Shown: positions 8,610-15,458 of the stretch, in pieces
Layout: the number at the start of each line of letters is the position of its first letter
How positions within the stretch are numbered: position 1 is the stretch's first letter
Assembly (NCBI GenBank): GCA_028290305.1
Contig: JAQGKC010000107.1
Span: 1-44,063, forward strand
Source: Bradyrhizobium sp.
GTDB lineage: Bacteria > Pseudomonadota > Alphaproteobacteria > Rhizobiales > Xanthobacteraceae
DNA length: 44,063 nucleotides
Direction: 5' to 3'
Made by a program: the position numbers and the translations under genes
The notes under the pieces: generated by a model
What the model saw: the letters and a program-made list of their open reading frames with translations, nothing else
Databases searched by the model: none
Told to the model about the DNA's origin: nothing

Positions 8610-9403
8610 GACCGAAGGAATTCCAGCACGGAACTCAAAAACTCATCGGGAGCAGTTTGCGACGAGGCATGACCGCCCCAGGCAAGGCGCGCCAGCTGCG
8701 CATGCGGAATGCTGGCGGCGAGCTCCTCGGACAGATGCATCGGCGTCAGCTGATCGTCTTCGGCGCAGATCACCAGGGTCGGTGTGGCTATGTCCTGCTG
8801 GCGCAATCGCCGATCGAACGCCACGATCATGTCGATGCGGGCGGCCAGCACATCAGCGGGCGGCGTCGCGGCGGTAAAGCCCGCCATCAATGCCTCCAGG
8901 CGCGCAGCGTCTGCGCTGATCCAGGATGGCGGATACAGGAAAAGCGCGGTCGATCGTTGATAGGCGGCGACGCCGGATCCCATCAGCAGCTCCTTTCGGG
9001 CCTCGAAACACAATTCAAAATAAGGATCGGGACCGGCCCACCCGGCCGACAGCACCAGCTTCAGCAAGCGCTGCGGATAATCCTGCGCCAGCATCTGGCC
9101 TACCGCGGCGCCGGTGGAGTGACCGAGCAGGTTGGCCTGAGGAATTCCGAGATGATCCATCAGTGCCACGACGTCGTCCGTCAGGGCTTGCACCGTGTGA
9201 GCGGCGCGGCTGCCCTTGCTGTCGCCTATGCCCATGTGATCGTGCGTAATCACGGTGAACGTGCGCGCCAATTCAGGCACGACATTTGCCCAGTAACGCC
9301 GCGAGCCACCGAGTCCGGTCACCAGCAACAGCGGCGGACCGTCTCCCGTGACGTCGTAGGCCAGGCGGCCATCAGGGCGTTCGAGAAATTCTGGTGTTGT
9401 CAT
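8606..9403 (-). CDS. Alpha/beta hydrolase, RutD-like
   Basis: This 265-residue hydrolase has nucleophile Ser96 in GHSTG, an acid in AEDDQLTP (Asp216/217) and His245 in GGHASS. Beyond the triad it shares features with RutD of the pyrimidine Rut pathway: GLGGSRRYW at the oxyanion hole, LFLYPPSW in the cap and the GGHA histidine context. RutD is linked to removal of 3-aminoacrylate or a related product in uracil breakdown. The nicotinate-pathway deformylase NicD has the same fold, so N-formyl amide hydrolysis is the other option. It is coupled by four-base overlaps to the RutB-like gene upstream and the GMC gene downstream. Confidence 0.85.
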   Translation of the reverse strand: MTTPEFLERPDGRLAYDVTGDGPPLLLVTGLGGSRRYWANVVPELARTFTVITHDHMGIGDSKGSRAAHTVQALTDDVVALMDHLGIPQANLLGHSTGAAVGQMLAQDYPQRLLKLVLSAGWAGPDPYFELCFEARKELLMGSGVAAYQRSTALFLYPPSWISADAARLEALMAGFTAATPPADVLAARIDMIVAFDRRLRQQDIATPTLVICAEDDQLTPMHLSEELAASIPHAQLARLAWGGHASSQTAPDEFLSSVLEFLRS

Positions 9404-10131
9404 GACTGTTTGCGTCCCGCCGCAAGCGCGGCAATGATCTTTTCGCTGGACGTGGCCCAGCCGAAGAAGCTGGTGACATTGAACACCGTCGCCTCGAAGA
9501 TCGAATCCGGCCCGGCCTGCAAGGTTGCGTCCGGAATCATCAGGGCAAAAAATTCGCGGTGATAGGCATCGCGCAGCGTGGCTTCGACGCAGACATTGGT
9601 GTTCACGCCGACCAGAACAATGGTGGTGATGCCGCGGGCGCGCAACAGCTGTTCGAGGTGCGTGCCGGCAAAACCGCTGTAGCGTGCCTTGGGAATCACG
9701 GCCTCGCCGGCGACAGGACGCATCGGCTCGACGAAATCATGGTCCCAGGTGCCATGAGTGATCAGCTTGCCGCGCTCGGCCGGATGGGCCCGCATGTATT
9801 TCAGCGCGTTCGACTTGTACCAGACCGGCGCCATCGGGCCGCCGGCCTCAGTCTGTAACGCGTCAAATCCATTTTGCAGATGGATGACAAACATGCCGGC
9901 GCTGCGCGTTGCAGCGAGCACGGCCGCGGCCTTTTCGATCACCGGCGGGCTGGTAGTGACGTCAAACCCGACGCGGTCGAGATAGCCGCCCTTTGAAAGG
10001 TAGGCATTCTGCATGTCGACCACCACCAGCGCTGTGGTGGCCAGACCGACCGTAAGGCTCTCCGGCACGGCCGCGATCGTCACGGCATCGGCGGCGCTCG
10101 ACAGCACGACGGCCGGGCGGGAGGCACTCAT
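9400..10131 (-). CDS. Isochorismatase-family amidohydrolase, RutB-like
   Basis: This 243-residue cysteine hydrolase has the Asp-Lys-Cys triad at about Asp39 (VVDMQNAY), Lys148 (IPKARYSGF) and Cys181 (NTNVCVEATLRDA). Resemblance to RutB extends through GGYLDRVGFDV, YKSNALKYMR, DATLQAGP and FNVTSFFGW, well beyond the generic isochorismatase pattern. RutB hydrolyses ureidoacrylate (or its peracid) to carbamate and aminoacrylate. Maleamate amidase of nicotinate breakdown belongs to the same superfamily. Its placement next to RutD-like and RidA-like genes, but without RutA, suggests an analogous acyclic ureide or enamide intermediate from another ring compound. Confidence 0.88.
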   Translation of the reverse strand: MSASRPAVVLSSAADAVTIAAVPESLTVGLATTALVVVDMQNAYLSKGGYLDRVGFDVTTSPPVIEKAAAVLAATRSAGMFVIHLQNGFDALQTEAGGPMAPVWYKSNALKYMRAHPAERGKLITHGTWDHDFVEPMRPVAGEAVIPKARYSGFAGTHLEQLLRARGITTIVLVGVNTNVCVEATLRDAYHREFFALMIPDATLQAGPDSIFEATVFNVTSFFGWATSSEKIIAALAAGRKQS

Positions 10132-10132
10132 A

Positions 10133-10972
10133 TCAGGCTCCGTACTTCTTGAGCGCCAGCGCTTCGGCCATGACGATCAGCCCGTAGAGAATCAACCCGA
10201 TGACGCAGAGCACGACGATCGACGCGAAAATCAGCGTCATTTCGGCCTGCGATGCCGCGAACAGGATCATGTAGCCAAGCCCGGCCTGCGCGGTGATGAA
10301 CTCGCCGACGATGACGCCGATCATGGCGAAGGTGATGGCGATCTTCAGTCCGGAAAACAGATGCGGCACGGCAGCGGGAAAACGCACCTTGGCGTAGATC
10401 CGCGACTCGTCCGCGCCGACCGCCTTGCACAACCGCAGCAGGTCGCGATCGACCGACATCAGGCCGGTCAGCGTCGCCACCACCACCGGGAAGAACGAGA
10501 TGAACACGCCAAAAGTGATGCGCGACGTGCTGCCGATGCCGAGCCAGACGATGAACAAGGGCGCCAGCGCGATCTTCGGGATCAGCTGGAACAGCACGAT
10601 GTTCGGATACAGCGCGTCGCGCATCAGCCGCGACTTGCAGATCAGCACTGCGAGGCTGATTCCGAGTACCATCGAGATCAGGAAGCTGGCGATGGTCTCC
10701 AGCGTCGTGGGAATCGCCTGATGAAGCAGGAACGGCAGCGTTTCCGTCAGACGAATGGCCACCGCGGAGGGCGCGGGTAGTAGCGTGTTCGGAATTTGCT
10801 TGATCCGGACCACGGCCTCCCAGCCTCCGATCACCAGCGCCGCGGCGACGACCGGCAACACGACCAGGCGGACCTGGCCGCGCAGCGCGCTCAGCCGCGA
10901 CGGCCGTTTGCGGGCCAGCAGCGCATCCGCGCTCGATGATACCAAATTCGATGGGTTGACGGCTTCAGTCAC
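10133..10972 (-). CDS. ABC transporter permease, NitT/TauT family
   Basis: This 279-residue inner-membrane protein has about six hydrophobic segments from residue 30 to 270. The EAA-type loop KAVGADESRIYAKVRFPAAVPHLFSG near 165-190 docks to the ATPase. The family moves nitrate, taurine, sulfonates, thiamine precursors and aromatic acids. It overlaps the ATPase gene by four bases and ends one base before the RutB-like start, so it is firmly in the operon. With the ATPase and binding protein upstream it makes a complete importer. Confidence 0.92.
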   Translation of the reverse strand: MTEAVNPSNLVSSSADALLARKRPSRLSALRGQVRLVVLPVVAAALVIGGWEAVVRIKQIPNTLLPAPSAVAIRLTETLPFLLHQAIPTTLETIASFLISMVLGISLAVLICKSRLMRDALYPNIVLFQLIPKIALAPLFIVWLGIGSTSRITFGVFISFFPVVVATLTGLMSVDRDLLRLCKAVGADESRIYAKVRFPAAVPHLFSGLKIAITFAMIGVIVGEFITAQAGLGYMILFAASQAEMTLIFASIVVLCVIGLILYGLIVMAEALALKKYGA

Positions 10973-11784
10973 TGCACGCTCGAGGTTGATCGGTGAATCG
11001 AGGCCTTGAGGTGAAGATACAGTTCGTTGAAGCGGGGATCGGCCTCGATGGACGGATCGCGCGGACGCTCGAATGGAATTCTGACATCCTCGATGATGGT
11101 GGACGGACGACGCCCCATGACCAGCACGCGGTCGGACAGGAAGATCGCTTCCCGAATCGAGTGGGTGATGAAAATGGCGGTCTTGCGCGTGGTGTCCCAG
11201 ATCCGGGCCAGCGCATAGCCCATCTCATCGCGGGTGATGGCGTCGAGCGCGCTGAACGGCTCGTCCATCAGCAGAATGCGCGGGTCGTTGACCAGCGCGC
11301 GCGCCAGCGCCACGCGCTGCCGCATGCCACCCGACAGTTCGCGCGGACGCTTGTCGCGAAACGCCCACAGGTCGACCATCTTCAACAGGCTTTCGGCGCG
11401 CGCCCGGCTTTCGGCAGACACGGCGCCGCGCATGTCGATCGGGAACAACACGTTCTCGAGCACGCTGCGCCAGGGCAGCAGTGTCGGATCCTGAAACATC
11501 ATGCCGGCATCGATCTGCGGCCCCGACACCGGCAGGCCGTCCAGCGTGATGGCGCCGGACGTGGCGGCTTCGAGCCCCGCGATCATCAGCATCAGGGTGC
11601 TTTTGCCACATCCGGAAGGTCCGAGAATGGCGACAAAATCACCGCGCGCAATCTCGAAATCGGCCTCCGCCACGGCTTCCACCGGGCCGGAGGACGTTTC
11701 ATAGATCTTCCGGACGTGCGACGCCGTGATCGCCTTGAAGGTGTCGGGTTCAGCCGCCATCCGATCAGCCGAGGATCGCGGCAT
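10969..11784 (-). CDS. ABC transporter ATP-binding protein, NitT/TauT family
   Basis: This 271-residue ATPase energises the importer. Walker A is GPSGCGKST at about 55-63, the Q-loop is at MMFQDPTLLPW, the signature is LSGGMRQRVALARAL, Walker B is ILLMDEPFSALD, and the switch His lies in IFITHSIREA. The start at 11784 overlaps the binding-protein stop by 20 bases; an ATG at 11760 (MAAEPDTF) would instead leave a four-base gap and is equally credible. Neither has a strong ribosome site, which fits translational coupling. Confidence 0.92.
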   Translation of the reverse strand: MPRSSADRMAAEPDTFKAITASHVRKIYETSSGPVEAVAEADFEIARGDFVAILGPSGCGKSTLMLMIAGLEAATSGAITLDGLPVSGPQIDAGMMFQDPTLLPWRSVLENVLFPIDMRGAVSAESRARAESLLKMVDLWAFRDKRPRELSGGMRQRVALARALVNDPRILLMDEPFSALDAITRDEMGYALARIWDTTRKTAIFITHSIREAIFLSDRVLVMGRRPSTIIEDVRIPFERPRDPSIEADPRFNELYLHLKASIHRSTSSVQ

Positions 11785-12889
11785 ATTCGGCGACGTTCTT
11801 CTTCACCTTCGCCCACTCTTCCGGCGTGAACTTCATCGCACCGACCAGTTCATTGGTGAACAGCTTGCTGACCTCGGGCTTCTTGGCGTCCTTGGGCGCG
11901 CCGAACTCCATCACCAGGTCGACCATTTCGCCGGCCTTGGACATGTCGGTGTAGCCAATCGAATTCTTTTCCGCTTCGGGTGCCACGACCGTGTAGTGCA
12001 TCAGCCCCTGCGAGATCCGGGCGTTTTCCTTGCCGCCGGCGGTGATGCCGATTTCCGGAATCTCCTTGAGGAAGATATCGACGCCGGCTTCCGGATCCTT
12101 CATCGCATAGGCGAGGCCTTCGGTCAGCGCGTCATTGACGGCGCGACACAGCTCCTTGTCCTTGGCAAGAACTTCCGGTCGCGTCACCACCTGGCCGGCG
12201 TAAAGAGTGATTCCGACCGTGCTCCACAGCATGAAGCGCACCGGTTCTTTCATTGCCATGATCACCGGGATGCTGGAGCTGCCGATCGCGGTGATGGCAT
12301 CGACCTGCTTGTTAACGAGGCTCTGTTCGAGCACGCGATTGTCCATCTGCACCATGGTGATGGCCGAAGTGTCGATGCCCGCCTTGCGTGCGAAAGCCGG
12401 CCAGTACGGCGCCTCGGCGGAAGCCGGCACGGTGCCGATCTTCTTGCCCTGCAGATCCTTCGGGGTCTTGATCGAACTGTCGCCGCGCAGCGCCATGCCC
12501 ATGGTGGCGTCATAGCCGAGGGTCGATAGCGTCACGAGCGGCAGGCCGCGCGCCGCACCGAGGATCGTACCGCCCGCGAAAATGAAACCGAAGTCGAATT
12601 CGCCGGCGCCGACGGCCTGCGCCGCGGCGACCGAACCGAAGCCGCGGCTGATCACGATGTCGATGCCGCGCTTCTTGAAGTAGCCCTGGTTCTTGGCGAC
12701 ATAGGCGAACAGTGATGAGCCGTTGGCCAGCCACGGCAGCGTCAATTTCACAGTGCGCATCGACTGCGCGAGCGCCGGCGCGGCGAAACGCGTGGTCGCG
12801 CCGCCCAAAGCGAGCGCGGCGGCGGCCTTGAGCGCCGAACGGCGGCTCAGGAGCGAGGAGGAAGCTGGACGGCGTGTCACATCGGTCAT
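11765..12889 (-). CDS. ABC transporter substrate-binding protein, NitT/TauT family
   Basis: This 374-residue protein starts with a twin-arginine-like leader (LSRRSALKAAAAL, hydrophobic stretch, cleavage near APALAQ at about 40). The NMT1-like two-lobe domain follows (KNQGYFKKRGIDIVISRGFGS; GEFDFGFIFAGGTILGAARG). It captures the imported compound in the periplasm and should work with the ATPase and permease directly downstream. A 107-base gap separates it from the RidA gene. That gap holds a copy of the 23-base repeat also found upstream of RidA, so a second promoter here is likely. Confidence 0.92.
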   Translation of the reverse strand: MTDVTRRPASSSLLSRRSALKAAAALALGGATTRFAAPALAQSMRTVKLTLPWLANGSSLFAYVAKNQGYFKKRGIDIVISRGFGSVAAAQAVGAGEFDFGFIFAGGTILGAARGLPLVTLSTLGYDATMGMALRGDSSIKTPKDLQGKKIGTVPASAEAPYWPAFARKAGIDTSAITMVQMDNRVLEQSLVNKQVDAITAIGSSSIPVIMAMKEPVRFMLWSTVGITLYAGQVVTRPEVLAKDKELCRAVNDALTEGLAYAMKDPEAGVDIFLKEIPEIGITAGGKENARISQGLMHYTVVAPEAEKNSIGYTDMSKAGEMVDLVMEFGAPKDAKKPEVSKLFTNELVGAMKFTPEEWAKVKKNVAEYAAILG

Positions 12890-12920
12890 GCTGAACCACT
12901 CTCTGAAAATTGCATCGCTG

Positions 12921-12943
12921 AATGCACAAGGCGTTTACTTATT
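12921..12943 (-). promoter_or_regulatory. Copy 1 of repeated 23-base element upstream of the binding-protein gene
   Basis: This 23-base stretch matches the stretch at 13524-13546 at 18 positions, including the cores GCACAA and TTACTTATTG with the same spacing. Read on the gene strand the core is CAATAAGTAA. It lies 32 bases before the binding-protein start. An imperfect palindrome, TGCAT..ATGCA, overlaps its edge. It is probably a regulator site or promoter element of this operon; the regulator is unknown. Confidence 0.45.
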
Positions 12944-12996
12944 GCAGCGACTCCCTAGCGAGAAACGTGCCAGTCGCAGGCTTCACGACTGCGGCA

Positions 12997-13464
12997 TCAG
13001 CGCACTTCAAAAATTCCGTCGACCTCGACACTCGCCCCGGCAGGCAAAGTCGCGACACCAACCGCGGTGCGTGCATGGCGGCCGGACTCGCCGAACACAG
13101 CGAGCATCAGATCCGAGGCGCCGTTGATCACTTTCGGAACATCCGGATAGCCCGGTTGTGCGAAGACGAATCCGCCGAGTCGATGGCAGCACACCACCCG
13201 ATCGAGATCGCCGTCGAGCGCCAGCATCAGCGAGGCCAGCAGATTCAGCCCGCAGAGTTGCGCGGCTCGCTGGCTGGTGGCGAGATCGCTGGCCTCGCTG
13301 ACCTGGCCCTTGAAACGAACCTCGCCGTCCCATTCGCAGATCTGGCCGGCGAGAAAAATCAGCGATCCCGCGCGCGAAAATGGCTTGAAGGCGCCGCGCG
13401 GCGGCGGCGCCGGCGGCAACGTGAGTCCAAGCGCGAGCAGCCGTCCGTAGGCCTCGCCGCTCAT
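12997..13464 (-). CDS. RidA/YjgF/RutC-family protein
   Basis: This 155-residue protein belongs to the family that hydrolyses reactive enamines and imines; RutC acts on aminoacrylate in uracil breakdown. The family Arg is in HARTAVGVATLPAGASVEVD near residues 130-147, and the N-terminal strand region reads FSRAGSLIFLAGQICEWDG. It is somewhat longer than the usual 125-130 residues because of an N-terminal extension. As the first gene of the ten-gene operon, with RutB-like and RutD-like partners downstream, an enamine-clearing role fits well. Its start is ATG in a TCATGAC context. Confidence 0.85.
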   Translation of the reverse strand: MSGEAYGRLLALGLTLPPAPPPRGAFKPFSRAGSLIFLAGQICEWDGEVRFKGQVSEASDLATSQRAAQLCGLNLLASLMLALDGDLDRVVCCHRLGGFVFAQPGYPDVPKVINGASDLMLAVFGESGRHARTAVGVATLPAGASVEVDGIFEVR

Positions 13465-13475
13465 GACCCGACCCG

Positions 13476-13492
13476 CTGTCCCGGCCGGACAG
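13476..13492. promoter_or_regulatory. Inverted repeat CTGTCC-N5-GGACAG before the RidA gene
   Basis: Perfect six-base arms with a five-base centre lie 12 bases upstream of the RidA start. It could be an operator for the long leftward operon or a 5'-leader hairpin. No T-run follows, so it is not a terminator. The interval 13465-13729 contains no credible gene. Confidence 0.35.
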
Positions 13493-13523
13493 TCGCCAAA
13501 GCGGCAGCCCGAAACGCGCAGTT

Positions 13524-13546
13524 ACGCACAATCTGCTTACTTATTG
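13524..13546 (-). promoter_or_regulatory. Copy 2 of repeated 23-base element upstream of the RidA gene
   Basis: This copy partners the one at 12921-12943 (18 of 23 bases alike, same orientation). It sits about 60 bases before the RidA start, a normal place for an operator or promoter of the long operon. The presence of the same element before both the first and the second gene suggests that RidA and the importer/catabolic genes can be driven separately but by one regulator. Confidence 0.45.
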
Positions 13547-13729
13547 ACCACGTTCGGGGCACGAGATGAAGGGCGCGCATTTTCGATAAACCTCCATTTT
13601 TTTATGGCTTTCGGCGATCTGATCAGATTCCCCGGCGGTACGCAGGCTGCGCTGTAGGCCTGTTTGCCCAGCAACTACGCGAATTTGGGGCAATGTTGGA
13701 TGAACATTGTGCAAAGCGCCCACAATGGA

Positions 13730-14476
13730 CTAGTGCTCGGCCAGCAGCGATCCGCGCTGCATCATGCGATCCTCGATGCCGCTGCTGCGAAGCGCCCACC
13801 AATAGGTGGCAGCATTGATGGCGATCACCGGAATTCCGAGCCATCGTTCCGACTCTGCAGCAAGATCAATCGCGGCGAGATCGGTGCCCGCCTGCACGAT
13901 GGCGTCGACGCCACTGTTCGCTAGTGCCTTGAACCCATCGACGATGTCACGCTCAGTCGCGTGTGCGATCTGCACTTCGCTCGGGCGCTTCAGGCTGTGA
14001 ACGGCGGCCACCTCAAAGCCGTGATCGCTGAAGTAGCGCGCGACATTGGCGTCGCCGATCGGCTGATACGGCGTGAGAATGCCGATTTTTCTGGCCTGCG
14101 GATAACACTTCAGCGCCGCAATACAGGCCGCGGAGCCCATGGTCACAGGGACCTGCGCACGGGCTTCGAGCCGGCCAAGCAAAAGTTCGCTGCCGGCCTT
14201 GCCGCCCCAGAAGGTTGGAATCGACATCGCCATCACGAGACGCGCGGGCTTGCAGGTCATGACGCGATCGATACACGGATAAAGATCGGGGCCGATCGCG
14301 TCGACCATGGTTTCAAATTCCGCGTCGTTGCCGAGCGGCAGGTCCGGAATATGAATGCGGCCAATATGATTGGTCACGCCAACCGGGCGCATGCCGTCCG
14401 TTTCGGGCTGCACGGTGGTGTTGGTCGACGGAATGATGATTCCGATCTTAAGACGATAGCCAAGCCGATCCGTCAT
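13730..14476 (-). CDS. Asp/Glu racemase-fold protein (maleate isomerase/arylmalonate decarboxylase relative)
   Basis: This 248-residue protein opens with RLKIGIIIPSTNTTVQPE, the family's first strand and phosphate-like loop, and has KIGILTPYQPIGD at about 130-142. The family includes maleate cis-trans isomerase, arylmalonate decarboxylase and racemases that use one or two cysteines. At the expected sites this protein reads AMSIPTFWGG (near 83-92) and VQAGTDLA (near 194-201), neither holding a Cys; its only nearby cysteines are 118 and 124. ATG 14476 was chosen over 14584 because the longer form would overlap the divergent CoxM-like gene and lacks family homology in its first 36 residues. The role is uncertain. 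Confidence 0.78.
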   Translation of the reverse strand: MTDRLGYRLKIGIIIPSTNTTVQPETDGMRPVGVTNHIGRIHIPDLPLGNDAEFETMVDAIGPDLYPCIDRVMTCKPARLVMAMSIPTFWGGKAGSELLLGRLEARAQVPVTMGSAACIAALKCYPQARKIGILTPYQPIGDANVARYFSDHGFEVAAVHSLKRPSEVQIAHATERDIVDGFKALANSGVDAIVQAGTDLAAIDLAAESERWLGIPVIAINAATYWWALRSSGIEDRMMQRGSLLAEH

Positions 14477-14504
14477 TCTATGGAAGCCCTGATGTGTTGG
14501 CAGG

Positions 14505-14517
14505 CCCTTTGCAAGGG
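14505..14517. promoter_or_regulatory. Small inverted repeat in divergent intergenic region
   Basis: CCCTT-TGC-AAGGG lies midway between the divergent starts at 14476 and 14583. It could be an operator for both directions, possibly for the TetR regulator encoded downstream at 17699. The assignment rests on position and symmetry only. Confidence 0.25.
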
Positions 14518-14582
14518 AGCCGGAACCATCCTGCAAGTCCGATGCCGGACCGGCAGGACCGTCACGCCCGCATCGGAAGCCC

Positions 14583-15458
14583 ATGGCAAGTCTCGCTCAT
14601 CATCGATCACGCCACGCCATTCCCGAATTTTCGCTGCTTCGTCCCGCTAGCCTTTCGGAAGCCCGTGCGATGCTTGACGCCGAGCCCGGCGCGGTTGCGA
14701 TGGCTGGCGGTCTCGACATCGTCAATCGAATGAAAGACGGTTTCGCGCCGACCGTCCTGGTGGCGCTTGCAGGCATTCGGAATTTTGCAGCCATTCGATT
14801 GTCACCGGGACACGACGCCATCGCGATTGGCGCCGGCACCTGCCACGACGCTCTGGCGACCAGCGAGCTGGTGCACACGCACCTTTCCGATCTGGCGCAG
14901 TGCTGGAGCCAAATCGCCAACATCCGGATACGAATGCAAGGCACCGTCTCAGGAAACCTGCTGGCAGCAATGCCAGGCTACGAATGCGCCACATTGCTCT
15001 CGGCGTTGGGGGCGACGCTGTCCTATTCCTCAAGCACGATCCCCGCTGCCTCAATAGAGGTGGCGGCGATCGGCCACTCGGATGAGGCATTCCGCGACTC
15101 CCGGCCGTTGGTCGATCGCGTCATCGTGCCGTTGCCGCCGTCGGGTATCACGCGACGGCTTGTCTACGACCGCAGCCTGCGGCCGATGCTGTCGGTCGCT
15201 CTCCGGCTCGATCATTCCGATGGCAAGGTCGTAAGCGCGGGCGCCGTGCTCGGCGGCTGCCGCGCCTGGCCGTTCCGCGTCGATCTGGCGATGGAGGGCA
15301 TTCTGCTCTCCGCACTTGACGCGCGCGCGATGGACATCGCGCATCAGGCCTTTGCACAAATGCCCGCCCCCACCGTGCCGTGGTTCGGAATCGCCGGCTA
15401 TCGCGAGCATGTCGCGCCCGTGCTGTTGTCGCGCTTGATCCGGGAAATCGCGTCGTGA
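14583..15458 (+). CDS. Second molybdenum hydroxylase, FAD-binding medium subunit
   Basis: This 291-residue CoxM-type protein has the N-terminal FAD region AGGLDIVNRMKDG (near 45-57), IGAGTCHDAL and the second FAD motif in variant form (RMQGTVSGNLLAAMPG near 118-133). The usual sequence there is NxGTIGGNLxHADP, so FAD contacts may differ. The C-terminal domain (RPMLSVALRLDHSDGKV) is complete. Its stop overlaps the GTG of the fused small/large subunit gene as GTGA. Because that partner is broken, this subunit may now have no complex to join. Confidence 0.85.
   Translation: MASLAHHRSRHAIPEFSLLRPASLSEARAMLDAEPGAVAMAGGLDIVNRMKDGFAPTVLVALAGIRNFAAIRLSPGHDAIAIGAGTCHDALATSELVHTHLSDLAQCWSQIANIRIRMQGTVSGNLLAAMPGYECATLLSALGATLSYSSSTIPAASIEVAAIGHSDEAFRDSRPLVDRVIVPLPPSGITRRLVYDRSLRPMLSVALRLDHSDGKVVSAGAVLGGCRAWPFRVDLAMEGILLSALDARAMDIAHQAFAQMPAPTVPWFGIAGYREHVAPVLLSRLIREIAS

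Noticed and set aside
6624..8672. Plus-strand 682-codon frame opposite the GMC oxidoreductase
   Set aside because: Antisense of a well-supported enzyme gene, with composition typical of complementary GC-rich frames.
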